Of a DNA stretch of 64,000 nucleotides, positions 1 to 12,588 are shown piece by piece. How positions within the stretch are numbered: position 1 is the first letter of the stretch; each line of letters opens with the position of its first letter. The stretch comes from Desmodesmus armatus (lineage: Eukaryota; Chlorophyta; Chlorophyceae; Sphaeropleales; Scenedesmaceae). Position numbers and translations under genes: made by a program. The notes below the pieces were generated by a model, which was not told the DNA's origin, ran no database searches, and worked only from the letters and a program-made list of their open reading frames with translations. The stretch spans positions 62,001 through 126,000 of the forward strand of contig VIIQ02000571.1 in assembly GCA_007449985.2 (NCBI GenBank), in the 5' to 3' direction.

Positions 1-158
1 CAGCAAGACCACGACCAGGGGGCCGTGGGCTCACCGCCTGTCGTGGCACTCATGTCGCGCCCGTCTGTTTGAAACCCAGTATGACACTGGCACAGCAAAC
101 AAGGTTGTATCATGCGTCTGCTTCTTGTTGGTTAATTTCCACCTATCTTCCCCTGCAG

Positions 159-850
159 GAGTGTGCCAAGCGCATTGAGAACTCGGACCATGAAGGGGCA
201 CACTGCACAGGCTGGGCCTTTGACTACTGGCGGTGCATAGACAAATGCGTAAGTGGCAGCCGCCCACACATAAGAATGTCTGGGCCGACCTAGTCGGACA
301 ACAGCTACCTGACCAGATGCAGGCTCAGGTTCAGAGATGTCGGGCTCGATGTCGAAAGACGACATGTCGCCAGTCATCCCTCAGCCTGAGCCTGCATCTG
401 GTCAGGTAGCTGTTGTCACCACCGCTATAGTTGTTGGTTGTTGGCAGCTGCTGATCAGCCCCGGCTGCCTATTGGGTACTGCAGGGAGGCTTTCTTTGCA
501 GGCAGCGATCAGCACATCAGCGATCAGAACAGCAGCCGTACGTGTCAGCACAGTGTGTCAGCACAGTATGAAGGAGCACATAACAAGGCAGTGCATCGCT
601 GTGGTAGTTCCATGTCACCTTTTAACAGCTGGCACAATGTGAGATGTCGGAAGTTGCCTCAGACATCGTTGTGTACGGGCACAAGTGCAGATGGTCCGGT
701 GGTCGTCCACCATTGCCAGTGAATGGTGCTTTGATGGTGTGGTGCCAAGCCTTGACTGAGAAATCAGTACTGCTCAAGACCCTTGCCTGTGTATGTCCTG
801 CTCTGTTGCTGCCACAGGCTGCCCCCAAGCTGTTCCCCCTGCTGAAGTGA
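159..850 (+). CDS. QCR6: Cytochrome bc1 complex hinge protein QCR6/UCRH, 3' part (exons 159-248 and 818-850)
   Basis: Small acidic 'hinge' subunit of mitochondrial ubiquinol-cytochrome c reductase (complex III), which helps cytochrome c1 interact with cytochrome c on the intermembrane side. Exon 159-248 encodes ECAKRIE, then HCTGWAFDYWRCIDKC, the family's diagnostic paired-cysteine helical hairpin. A GTAAGT donor at 249 joins in phase 0 to exon 818-850, which encodes AAPKLFPLLK and a TGA stop. The -APKLF- ending followed by a short basic tail is typical of the family. The N-terminal exon(s) are not recognisable in bases 1-158 and probably lie left of the window, so the gene is partial. The 569-bp intron holds an inverted repeat (297-417). 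TGTAA poly(A)-type signals occur at 1265 and 1281. The gene is convergent with the VPS10 receptor. Family assignment is firm; the start is unknown. Confidence 0.85.
297..417. repeat. Perfect 33-bp inverted repeat in QCR6 intron
   Basis: Bases 297-329 are the exact reverse complement of 385-417, with a 55-bp spacer that contains smaller palindromes. The transcript of the QCR6 intron would fold into a long hairpin. It could be a MITE remnant or a small-RNA precursor; no transposase coding is present. Confidence 0.8.
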
Positions 851-2189
851 AGTCACAGCGAAAGGCTCAGCACTGTTACGCAGCAGCAGCATCAGGCAAA
901 TATACACAGTGCAGACCAGCTGACTCCCAGCGCGGGACTTATGGCATATAGCCAGCTGACAGCTGTTGGGCCAGCGCACCACAGGCATCGGCAATCTGGG
1001 TGTGTGTGTGTGCTGCGTGCTGCTCTTGCACTGGTGTGCTGTGTGAGTGACTTCATTCCTCTGCTGGCGTAGTGCGCATAGGATACAGCAGTAGTCGCAG
1101 ACAAGAAATTTGTGCAGCGCTATCAGCAGATGACACCATGGCTGCCTGCATGGAGCTGCTCTGCTTCCTGCATGCCAGGTACTGCCTGGTCACCAGCACG
1201 GGACCTGCAGCATGAGTGAACGCTGTGGTGTGTTGGTTGCCGCAGACTTGTCTGGCCGTGACAATGTAAACGGATTCTCATGTAATACCATAGCATCTCT
1301 CAGCAGAGCACAGCATCTGAGCGCACAGTGAAGAGGCAGCGAACCAACTCTGGCTGATGCCATGTCTTTCTGAACTTCTTTTCTGAACTCGGAAGGAAGT
1401 ATTACATGACCAACACTGCAGCTAACGAACACCGGGTGGGTGACAGGGCCTGCCAGAGTCTGCAAGCAGCAGTTTGACCTCCACGAGCATGTCACAGTGT
1501 TACACCATACAACTACACTCCAACGAGCTGACAACTCAGCAGTGCTTCTACTCCCATGACGACAACCTGCCTGCACTTGGCCAAATGTGCTTGCTTGCCA
1601 AAGTGAAAAGGGGGCCTGCACTGCCCTTCCCCCATGCTTGCAACACTGACAACTGCTGGCGTTCACTGCAAGAACCCCTCCTTGCTTCATGGTTCCTCAA
1701 CCCATCGGAGGATCGGACAGTGGCATTTGCAGCTGTTGGCTCAACCCCCGTGCCCTACAGTATATACAGACAAACCCTGTAGCACCCTGCCACTTGAACT
1801 ACCTCCTGCATACACTGTGCAAAGCTACACACCACAACTGCAGCAACCTGCCCTACCCACTCCCTTTCTCTCCACACACGCAACAGCTGGTTGCTTTGTT
1901 AGGCTTTTGTTGCCTGGGGTGGCGGTGGGGGACCCCAGTGCTAGCTACATTGTGTTACCATCTTGTGTGTTCCCAGTGTCTCCACAGGAAATCACGCTAC
2001 CTCCCCAGTTCCGGGCACTGTCTCGCAACAGCTGCCCACCGTGGGCACCGTGTGACACAGGACTCCCACAGTCTTCAGCAGCAAGTGACCCACCACACTC
2101 ACAACAGTACAGGCTTGCCACCCTCACCCCCATCCTGACCCTCCCTCCCCCCCATCAACCAAGCAGCAACAACACCACACCAACACCCC
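851..2189. other. Convergent intergenic region, no gene seen
   Basis: This lies between the stop codons of QCR6 (+) and the VPS10 receptor (-). Open frames here show no family features or splice structure. TGTAA (the green-algal poly(A) signal) occurs on + at 1265-1269 and 1281-1285, and on - (as TTACA) at 1402-1406 and 1500-1504. The two 3' UTRs may therefore meet or overlap around 1.3-1.5 kb. Confidence 0.5.
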
Positions 2190-5100
2190 TCACCGTAATG
2201 TAAACACACCATCCCCTCCTCCCCCTCCGCCGCCACCCCCACCCCCTGAACCCGCCCCCACCCCCACCACAACTTCCGGTGCATCCGCCCCTGCTGCCGG
2301 CAACGGCTGGAAATAATTCAACTCCTCATCCAATGGTACATAAGCAGCACCTGCTGACCGGCCCCCTCCTAACCCCGCCCGCCCCCGCCCCGTCCACTCG
2401 GCCACCTTGTCCCCTATCAGCCCTAGTAAGCTACTGCCGAAGGACTTGACAGACCCTGCGAGGTCTGAAACCTGGGCCTTGGCTGCTGGCGTGGCTAGGA
2501 AGTGGTACCAGGCCCCGAAGATACCACCCAACACGAGGAGGACCACTAAGAGGACAAAGGAGCCGGAGGCTTTGTGCTGACGGCCTCCTGAGCCACCACG
2601 AGGCTGCACACCAGGCTTGGACCCTGCAGCAGGGTACACAGCGTGCACACAGAAAAACACGCGTGATGTCGGTGTGCGACAAACCCTAAACCCTGAAAAA
2701 GCAGGGGGGGTGGGGTGGGGCGGACCCAATCCTGGCGTGAGTGCCCTTCTGCTACAAGGCAGCTAAGGCCATCTACACAACACCCCACCCCCACTAGCCC
2801 TCTTACGATCGTGTTTGTGCATCTGGACCCCAAACCCCACCAGAATTTAGTCTTGGAAGTTCCAACCCCCCTCAGAGCCCAACACAAAAGTCACACCCCC
2901 GGACTCCCACCCCACCCATTCGCAAAATGAAGTCCAGCACAAGGATCCACACAACCCACAGCACAGCAGCCCTGTGGCCCGTTCACCTGGGTTTAGTGCA
3001 CCCTTGCCGTCTGTGTCTGGTATGAGTGCGTTGAGGCCGCTGTTGCACAGGTCACCATGCACCAAGCGCTTGCCGGTGCTGCTGACATAGTAGCCACCCT
3101 TGTTGATGGAGGGACAAGTCGACAGCTTCTCCTGAAGCAGCACAGACAGGGTGGCAACGGGGCAGCCGCAGTTACGTCACGTGCACACACCATGCACACA
3201 CCATAATGGAGGGCAGGGGGGGGGGGGGAGGGGGGGGGGGGGAGGAAGGCAGAGGGGGGGGGGGGGAGGAGGAGTCGGGGGCGGGGGAGGAGCCACTCCC
3301 CACCGCTCGAGACGCCAGGACAGCTTCTCCTGCACCAGCACAGGCGAGCAACGAGGTGGCAACGAACGGGATAAAGGTAACAAGCACACACCGGAATGAC
3401 GGGGTGGAGAGGGCAGGAGAGTGTGAGCGGGACATGTCTTTGTCACGGGACACGTCAACAGCTTCTCTTGCATTGGAACAGGCAAGCAGCAAGGTGGCGA
3501 CGACAGATACACTACTAACCCTTGACCGTGTCCTACTGTCCTGCACACCCTGTCCCACATATCCATACACACCTGCGGCAGTGCTTTGCAGGTGCCGTCA
3601 GCGCCTGCCACGTATCCATAGTCACACTCCACGTCAGCTGCAGTGCAGGCACAAGGAGTGACCGCGGGCTCAGGGCGCTTGTAGTCGCCACCCTGGACGC
3701 ACGCAGCGTCCTGCTTCCGACGAGTGAACTGTCGCTGAGCACCTGTGCAGCAGGAAGGGCACAACCGGCAGGCAGGCAGGCAGGCAGGCCAGCGTTTGGG
3801 CGAACGGGCAGGCTAGACAGGGTGGCCCACCCTGGGTTTAGGGTTTACGTGCCCGGTACGTGCCCGGTACTTAGGTGTACGTAAATGCAAATCTAGCCGG
3901 GCTAGATGTATCTAGCCGTAACCTTACCCAATCACATTGCATCGGCATGCACAACCTCACCCCTCCCCCCTTGCCAAGCACAACCGGCTGCAAACGGCCC
4001 TAAAACCTAAAACCTAACCCTGACCCCTAACCACAGCGTCACCCCCATGAGCAACGTTGAACCCCTACGGAGTGCTCAGGCACAGCATGTGACAGGAAGA
4101 ATAAAAGAGACAGGAACTAATCCGTAGGTTAAATTGCGACATCTAGCCCCGACCCAACCCCAAACCCTAAACCCTAAGCCCGAACCCTTGCTCACCTAGT
4201 AAACACCGTGGTGTGCGGTCGTCAGCAGGTACAGTCCACTGCTCATAGTCGCTGACTTTGCAGGCAGGCATCTTGTCACCCATCAGCTGAGCGATGTCAA
4301 GAGCATACACAAAACCCTGACACAGCACGACACAGCACAGCACGGCACAGCAGTGGTGGCTTGTCATCCCTTGGCTGAGCGATGTGTTCCAGGAGCATAT
4401 ATGAAGCTGTTGGCACGCACAGCACAGCATAGCGCGGCATAACACGTTGCTGACAAGCATGGGGCAAGTGTAGCTGCAGCCCCGGACAGCTGCCAGGTGC
4501 AGCAGTAGCCCAGTTGATATAACGCGCTGGCATACACGCTGCAGCCCACAGAAACAGCATGTGTCAGTCACTGACTGTTTGTGGTACCAAGCTCACGCAC
4601 CTCAATGCCGGACCGAGTGTCGGATGTGTCGTACGCACACTTAGGGTTGGCGGTCTTTCGGCAGGCCTTGCCATGAATGAGCACCTTGGGCCGCTGCCCA
4701 TCAGGCTCAATCCTGTAGGGAGCAGAGCAGAATGGGATAAATGATTGAATGATGGAGTTGGACTCTGTGCATCTGCGTGATGAGCTTGCTGGAAAAGTGT
4801 GGGATGATATGAGCAATGACACTCAGTAGGGCACAGGTCAAGGCTGAAGGGTCCCTTGAATGGCACAACATCGACGGTTCGCACGCCCACAAAAACCGAA
4901 TCTCACTTTGCAGCTAGTTCATGAGTCTCTGGCTGCCTTGTCACTGTTCAAACCAGTGACCAGCCAACAGGGGGAGTGTACTGATTGAGGTACAATGTAC
5001 AAGGAAACAAACGCCTCAGCAGTCCAACAGTGCAGCAGTGGCAGGTGGCCCTCACCTGATGTTCTCGACATACATAGCTGTCTGCAGCGGGACTGTCCGC

Positions 5101-8100
5101 CAGCAGCGGCCGTAGTCGTACGAGAACCGCACCTGCAGCAACAATATACAGGAACATAACTGCCATGATACAATAAACCACGCACCCCCAACACTGCATT
5201 ACACACTCGCCTCCCCCCCTTCTCACACACTCCCTCCCCACCACCACCACACCGCCAGCCAGCAACCCAGTCACCCACCCACCTCATCCGCCCAGCCCAG
5301 GGAAGGGAGCAGGTCCCCTTGCCCCCTGCCCTCCTCCCAAAGACACACACCCACACCCACTCCCCCCCCCCCCACACACACACACCCCTCACACACACCC
5401 GCTCCCCCCCCCCCCCACCCACCCCACACCGCACCGCCCACCCACCTCGTCAGCAGGTCCATTCAGTTCGTGTTTGCTCATCACCACCAGCCCACCCCAG
5501 TCCGCATACTCGTAGATCCAAGTCCCCTCAGCTATGTCACTCCAGGTGAAGCCGCCATCAAACGACAGCCACGTACACACCCTGTGTTGGGGGAAGAACA
5601 GCAGCCACAGCCGGCAGCAGAATCAGCAGTAACAGTAGTTGCTGGCAGCTCAAAGACACAGCCCCTGCCACGCTGTGTAGTTTGCTGACACCGCTGCATC
5701 GAAGCACAACCGAGCAAACGGCCCAGACCACACCAACCCTAGCGGGTTCAGTTGTAGGGGCAGTAGCGATACAGAAATACACACAGCAGTGGCCCTTATG
5801 TGAAGTGTACAAATCTTGTCAGGCACCATTGACAGTAGCTGGCCGAAGCCAAGATTCTAGTGCTGCAGGTGTGAAGTTGGCTGCTGGTAAAAGGGACCGA
5901 AAAGTGCTCACTGATGATGTTGTACACGCACCCATCATTATCATCCAGTCCATAGCCCTCTCCCGCCACATTGCCACTCGCCACCAACAGCCCTGGTGCG
6001 CTGGGGTTGCTGTAGGCACTCGGGAACTGAATGGCACCAAAGAACCAACTGCTGGCACCTGCACCACACCAGCAGTAGAAACAGCAGCAGACACACACAG
6101 CTGTCAGCTTCTGTGTGCTGTGCTTGTGCTGCCACATGTTGCTGTTCTTCCTGGAACCTTGAAAATGCAACAACCCATTGCCATGTGCATATGGCAGTAA
6201 ACAACGTTGTTAACAAAGCGCTGGGACTGTTCACCATGGGGATCTTGATGCCAAACACCGTGTGACTATACTAGCACCTTCCAACAGCACCAAGGCAGTG
6301 CAGGAGGGCCGCTCCAGCTGCATACTCAAGCTTCTTGTGGCCACTCATCTTGGGATGGTGCAGGACAATCGAAGATGAGGCGGGATGCATTGGTTGCCGT
6401 GCAGAGGCAGCAGACCCTATGGTGGGGGGCAGGGAGAGGACTGGGATGAGAGGGGGGGGGGTGAGACTGGTGGGGGGGGGAGTTGATGGTGGTGGTGGTG
6501 GTGGTGGTGGCGCGGGGGGGGGGGGGGGAGTTGATGGTGGTGGTGGTGGTGGTGGTGGCGCGGGGGGGGGGGGATAAGGACGAGGGAGAGGTGGGAAAGG
6601 GGGGGGGGGTGAGAGTTGACGGGCAGGGTGATAGGGGAAGGGGGTGCTCACCATGCAGGTGCAGCCTGCACTCCTTGGCACCCCCACAGCGGTCACACTT
6701 CTGGAAGTTGAACTTGGTTGGTGCCTTGATCTGCTGCCATGTGCCCCCTCCATTGAATGTCATCTTGGTCTGAACTGTCGGCTTGATCTGGATTGGTTCA
6801 ATGTCAGGCACGGGGGGCAGTCAAGAGGTCAACTTGTATGGGGCAGTTCAGCCCAAGGTCAATGTCATCTTGGTCTGAATTCAGTATGAAGGCTGTTCTG
6901 ATGCAGGCATGGGGGCAGGGAGCACGTCAGTATGTAGGCAACATACACAAAAACATTCACTGGTGCTGTATCCCCACTTGGTGAATTGTTCACTACAACT
7001 CGCCATAGCTCAGCCGGTAGAGCAAGAATAGAGCGGGAGACTGTTCATGCTTTGTGGAACCCACCAATAAAACACCCTCAGGTTTAAGGCCAGAACACTG
7101 CCTGCAGCAACAGGCCTACCTTGAGCCCAAAGGGACCGTCTGTGCCAGTTGCTGTAAGCTGGTTGGCCAAAAACACCCCCTACAGCCACATAGCACAGCA
7201 CAGCACAGCACACCAGCAGCAGCACAGGACAGACAGTAATGTCTTGTTGTGGGGAAACATCAACATGCATGTCTAGATATCATGGCAGGCATGCCTTCAA
7301 GGCATGCAACATTCTGCATGCCTTCTAGCCCAGTAGGCTGCCTGCTACCATGAGCGCTCAGTGAGCATGGACAAAAACGCGTAATGCATTATTTGACAAG
7401 TAGTGGTGCACGAATATGTCAGTGCACAAGCACAAGCTTCAAGTTTCACACCTTCCTCGCTAGCAGCAGCAACCATATGCTCCCCTAAGGCATGCCACAT
7501 GATGCTCACCGGGACACCATCCACTCTCAGGAAGTCAGTGCCGCTGCTGAGCACATCCTGCTTGTATATAGAGGACAGGCTGAGGCTGAACATGGCATGG
7601 TGGGGCCCTGCAGTGTACGCAGAGCTGGCCTGCAGCAGTAACACCAGGACAACACACAGCACAACAGCCGTCTTTGACACTTGTCAATTGGAGGGGGGGG
7701 TCACTTGAAGAAGTCTAGTATCCAGCAGCGTCTGTCCCTGTCTCTGCTGCCAATGAAGCAGGCTGGTGAAAGGCGGATCACCCCCCCCCCCCCCGCCCGC
7801 CCAGCGGTGAAAGCATCCACCCGTAATACCCCACCCCCCAAAATGGCTCAACCCCACCCCCCAAAATGGCTCAAGCTGCCAAGCTGTAATACCTGCAGAG
7901 GCCACGGGTGGATACCAAAGCATGGACACTAGGCATTTGTTATATCCTATGCATAATATTCTCAAAACCATATCATCCTGATGGTGTGCAGCAGGTGCAG
8001 AGCCCGGCAGGGAGGGTGTGCATAATGCGCATCCCAGGTCACCTGGGTATTTTCAACAAGCACAGTTGTCAACCAGCACCAGTCCTGTTGCTCCTGCACT

Positions 8101-11100
8101 CCGCAGTACTATAACATGCACCACCATCATCACCACTACTATCCAGGGTCTTCTCCCTGTCCACACGCACCTGCAAGTTGCCCAGTGGAGTCTTGACCAG
8201 GTAGTCAACAATCACCAGAGCTCCCTGACCATCGTGAGTCTCCAACAGTTCATAGCCCTCTTGCTGCAGCACAACACATATCTCCTTTCATTATTCTTGA
8301 TTTTTTTATCATTTATTCTTGATTGACGCACGCACTTACACCCAACCTTGGAATGTCACAACATTGGATGGTTGATGCATTGGCTGGATGGCACTCCCTG
8401 TGTCTCCACACAAACAACACAACAATCTAGTGATTAGCAGGATAACCCTAAACCAGGTGCTGGCCACATTTTGGGATTGGGATGTTGGGCGTGGTTTCTT
8501 ACTGACATCAGCTCCGGCCGCTAGATAGTAAGGATTGCCCAGCACCTGCGATCTGTACGTGTGGCCAGCCACTGTACCCCCCCCCTCCCCTCGTTGCCCA
8601 AGAAAAACAGTATGGGCTACATGGGCCTCAATAGGCCCGGTGGTTTTCGGCACCCGCTTACCCGTAGTGCCACAGGGAGGCAAGCCGCCTTGAAGTGAGC
8701 TCCCCCATCCTCCGATGTGTGTAGGGTGATGCCTGGCACACCTGCAGGCAACACATGACACCGTGACAGGAGTGAACTGACATGAATGCTGCTGCAGGGG
8801 TAGCTGGGGTTTGTTGCAAGTGCATGGGCCAGAAAAAGACCATGACAACGTAGGCAGCCGACAAGGTGCCAACCAGCCCAAACAGGAAGCCTTTGCGGTC
8901 CTGGAAAATACAGAATAGGCTTGCATGCTCACTGTGCCACCAACCCCCCTCCTCCTGCACGCTGTCCCCCCCCTGATATCCACTGTGCAAAACCCACCCA
9001 CCCTCCCCACGACCAGATACGTACTGGTTATTCCTCTGATTTTGGGGCACGAGGGGGGGTATGGGACATACCCCCCTGAGGGGGGTGCGCATATCCCCCC
9101 GAGGCGAAGCCGAGGGGGGATATTCGCACCTCCCGAGGGGGGTAGGGCCCATGCCCCCCCGAGGGGCCCAAAATCAGAGGGATAAGAAGCTTATCCCATG
9201 GATTGAGGGCGCGTCCAATGCAGCCCACTGCTGCTCATCAGAACTGTCCCCAGCTGTCCCCTGACGAGTCCAGCATGTGCAATATATCTCAGAAGGTGGT
9301 GTGCAGCCTTTTATACATCCAAAACCCTCGCCCTTACGTCAAAAAACGCTCAGCAAAGCTCACAAAACCCTGTTGGTGGATTCAGCACCTTGAAATCTCG
9401 AATGTGCATGGTGCCCTTGTGGCCCACTGGTTAGAGTTTTCCCCTACAGTCTGCAAGGTTGCTGGTTAGAATCCTAGCGGTGGCAGAGTGTGCACTTGGG
9501 CGAGGAGCAGGCCAGCATGTCAATAGAGTGGTGTGTGTAGGGGCTGGAGAGGAATATGGAAGGATCAGGGGAATATGGGCGGTGCAGGAAGAATATGAGA
9601 TATATTTTCGGTCGAATATGGGGGCAATATGAACAATCCATGGGATAAGCACGATATCTGCTGTGCCCCCCCCCCCCTTGCCCTGGCCCCGTTGCCTCAC
9701 CGGAAGGGTCGATGGTGCGTGTGTGCCCATCAAAGTCCACGGGGCACCTGTTGCTGACAGCCAGATAGATCTGACGGCCCAGCAGCTCAAACTGGTTCCC
9801 ACAAGGCACCTGGACGCCAGCACAGAATACCAGGGGCACAGGCAGCGCAAACAAACAGGTATATAACACACATAGACATGATGATGGTCAAACTTCACAG
9901 GGTTGAGGCATTAGGGTTTACAGTTTCCTAGACCTAGCAATTCATAACCCACCGACCCACTAGGGAGCCAGGAGCTGTTATATAACATGTATGAGCCGCA
10001 TGCACAGAGGATAACACAGGAGACATGCATCCCACCAACTGTTGCCCACTATCGTTGAGTTTGATAGCCTCACCCTCAGTCTACTGCATGCTATAAAAAG
10101 CTCCAAAAGCTTCAGCTCTGCCACACCAAACAACACCCACCCTTTGCTTGATGGTTTTGAACCAATCGTCGCTGCGCACAAAGTGCACATCAGGGTCCCA
10201 CGCAGTGTCCCAGTCTCCCGCCTTCTCATACATGGTGGCAAAAATTGCCTGGTCTGGCAGGTTGAGCCCGTCACAGCTGCTCTTGTGGCAGGCACCTATG
10301 GCCCAGCCCCAGTCCACAAAGCCGGCCACCTTGCCGTTGGCGTTAGCTGTGAGGTTGACCCAGGTCATGCCTGTGAAAGCATCCTGCGTGTGGTAGTGGG
10401 GGGGGGGGGGAGGTTGGAGCGGGAGGGTCAGAGTGAAGGCATGTTGGCACGGACTCCCTGTGTCTACACACTGACATCAATGTGCGGGTGGTGTTTGCTC
10501 CACAGGGGGAAGAGAATCCCACCGACTGCCACTTGAGATTGACCAGGGCACCTTGCCGTTGGCTTTAGTGCCGTTGGCATTGGCTGTCGGATTGCCCCAG
10601 GCCATGCACTGCACAGGAAATGGAAGTTGCAGTAGGAGGGTCAGAGTTGGGGCATATGTTGCGACGGACACATTGACATCAGTGTGCGGTGAGTATTAGC
10701 ATCACCAGAGTGGGGTGCGCCGTATTGAAAGGATCACTTTCGCTCTCATCCTCCGCCTCCCTTTCGACACACACCTCCCTCTCACCCCCCCCCCTGTCCC
10801 TTTCACTGCTGTCGATGGTACACCCCCCCCCCTCCCACCATGTCATTTCCACTGATGTTGATGGTACCCCCCCTCCTCCCCACACCTCTGCCACCAGCAG
10901 GTCCTGAGCACATCTCCACTTCGTCCAATAGCCTGCACCCAGGCCACTTCATTGATAGTGTTCACCCTCGTCCTCCTCCACGCCCTTCCCACTCCCACCT
11001 CAGCCCCTCCTCCCCACCCCATTTCCACTACCTCAAATGTGCAAACTTTCCCTGTACCTCTGCCACCAGCAGGTCCTGTGCGCAGTGCATCTCCACTTCG

Positions 11101-12403
11101 TCCAACAGCCTGCAGCCAGGCCGCTTGGCTCGCGCCACCACCCAATCAGGGCGTGTGGAATGTGCCCTCAGCACTGTGCTGGATCCCTTGCTGGCTCCGG
11201 GGTTGATCATCACCCCCCGCCCCTTTCCCACTCAGCACCTCACCCCTCCTCCATGCCCTTTCCACTGCCTTCAATTGGTGCAAGCACCCCCCACCCCCCC
11301 CCCCCACCCCCCACCCCCCACCCCACCCCCACCCCACCCCCAAAGTACCTCTGCCACCAGCAGGTCTTGTGCGCAGCGCATCTCCACTTCATCAAGTAGC
11401 CTGCAACCGGGCCGCTTAGCTCGCGCCAACACCCAATCAGGGCGTGTGGGGTGTGCCCTCAGCACTGTGCTGGATCCCTTGATGCCCCCAGGGTTGGTGT
11501 GGGGTACCAACGTCTCCCCAAAGTCGCTGCTGGTCCTGTTGTTGCAGAGGATTGGAGGAAGGCAATTGCAGAGGATTGGAGGAAGGCAAGGGCGGTTGAA
11601 TGAGGGTGATACTCTGACATGCTGTCTCAATGCAACGAGGATGGTTCATGCCAGTGTGCTTATGTTGATAATACAATTTGACCCTGTGACTCATATGGAA
11701 AGCAAGCCAGGCTATGTGTGTGTGAGATGCCTACCACATGTGGTCTGCTGCGCCCACGAAGATGATTTGGTTGGGTTTGGTCTTGTGTGACAACACCTGG
11801 GTGATGGCAACCACCTGGTCTGACTTGATGGAACCTGCAGGAGTGGAAGGGGGTGGGGGTGGGGTGGGGGTGGGGGGGGGGGGGGGGGGGGTGGGTGGGT
11901 GGGTGGGGGGGGGGGCAACAGATGATAAGACAGGGCGGATGGAGGGGCTGGGGTTGAGGGAAGACAGTGACAGCACCTGGGTGATGGCCACCACCTGGCC
12001 AGACTTGATGGAACCTGCAGGAGTGGAACGCGGCGGGGGGGGGGGCAGGTGGTGCGTAATGGACAGGAGAGGGCATGGCGGGGTAAGCTCAGTGAATGAA
12101 GTAACGGCAGAGGTGTGTGAGCGCAGGAACGTGAGGTGTGTTTTGGGTGGGGGTGGGGGGCAGAGAGACGCAGGCAATCGAAGAGGAGTGGGGTAGGAGG
12201 CTGCAGGGGAGGCGGAGAGGGGAGGAGGAGGAAGAGGATGAATGACTGGGGCTGTTGACATGAGGGAGGATCAGAGGAGGGGTAGACTCTACCCCTGTAG
12301 TAGACTGCATCAATGGTGCAGGGAACAATCAGCTACAGCTGCTTTAATGCTGTGGCACCAGCCCTGCAACACCCAGTGGCTGCTGCTGCTGCAGCCCACA
12401 CAA

Positions 12404-12450
<47 letters not shown>

Positions 12451-12556
12451 GACAGACGCAAGCCTCAACCTGCTGCTGCTGCTGCTGCCGCTGCCGCTGC
12501 TGCAGACCAGCACCTGCCCCCACTGTCCCTACTGCTGTGGCCAAGGCAAGCCTCAA

Positions 12557-12588
<32 letters not shown>

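Larger units (their letters stand above)
2683..4182. repeat. Telomere-like CCCTAAA motifs scattered in VPS10 introns
   Basis: Short runs of plant-type telomere sequence (CCCTAAA/TTTAGGG) occur near 2683-2697, 3830-3846, 4005-4027 and 4160-4182, all inside introns of the VPS10 gene. Single units recur near 8453 and 37378. They are short and degenerate, so this is interstitial sequence, not a chromosome end. Confidence 0.5.

Noticed and set aside
1634..2203. 189-codon open frame on + opposite the VPS10 last exon
   Set aside because: Composition is Pro/Thr-rich low complexity with no domain; the antisense strand holds a clear VPS10 tail. It is a shadow frame.
3172..3764. Long minus-strand frames through the poly-G tract
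   Set aside because: They translate homopolymer (PPPP/SSPP) across an intron; only 3573-3742 in this stretch encodes conserved VPS10 sequence.
7002..7100. tRNA gene
   Set aside because: Only the 5' D-arm half is tRNA-like; no anticodon stem, T-arm or acceptor stem can be paired.
8507..8552. Possible extra VPS10 exon on the minus strand (VLGNPYYLAAGADV) with AG and GT at its ends
   Set aside because: Joining exon 8662-8741 directly to 8171-8263 keeps phase and gives the family-typical CLPVALRQEGYELLETHDG. Including this piece would insert 14-15 residues in a conserved spot and breaks the phase into the next exon.
11660..12261. Pro-rich minus-strand frames of 138-176 codons
   Set aside because: Only the 11735-11834 portion is a real exon; the rest is intronic poly-C and decayed exon copies.
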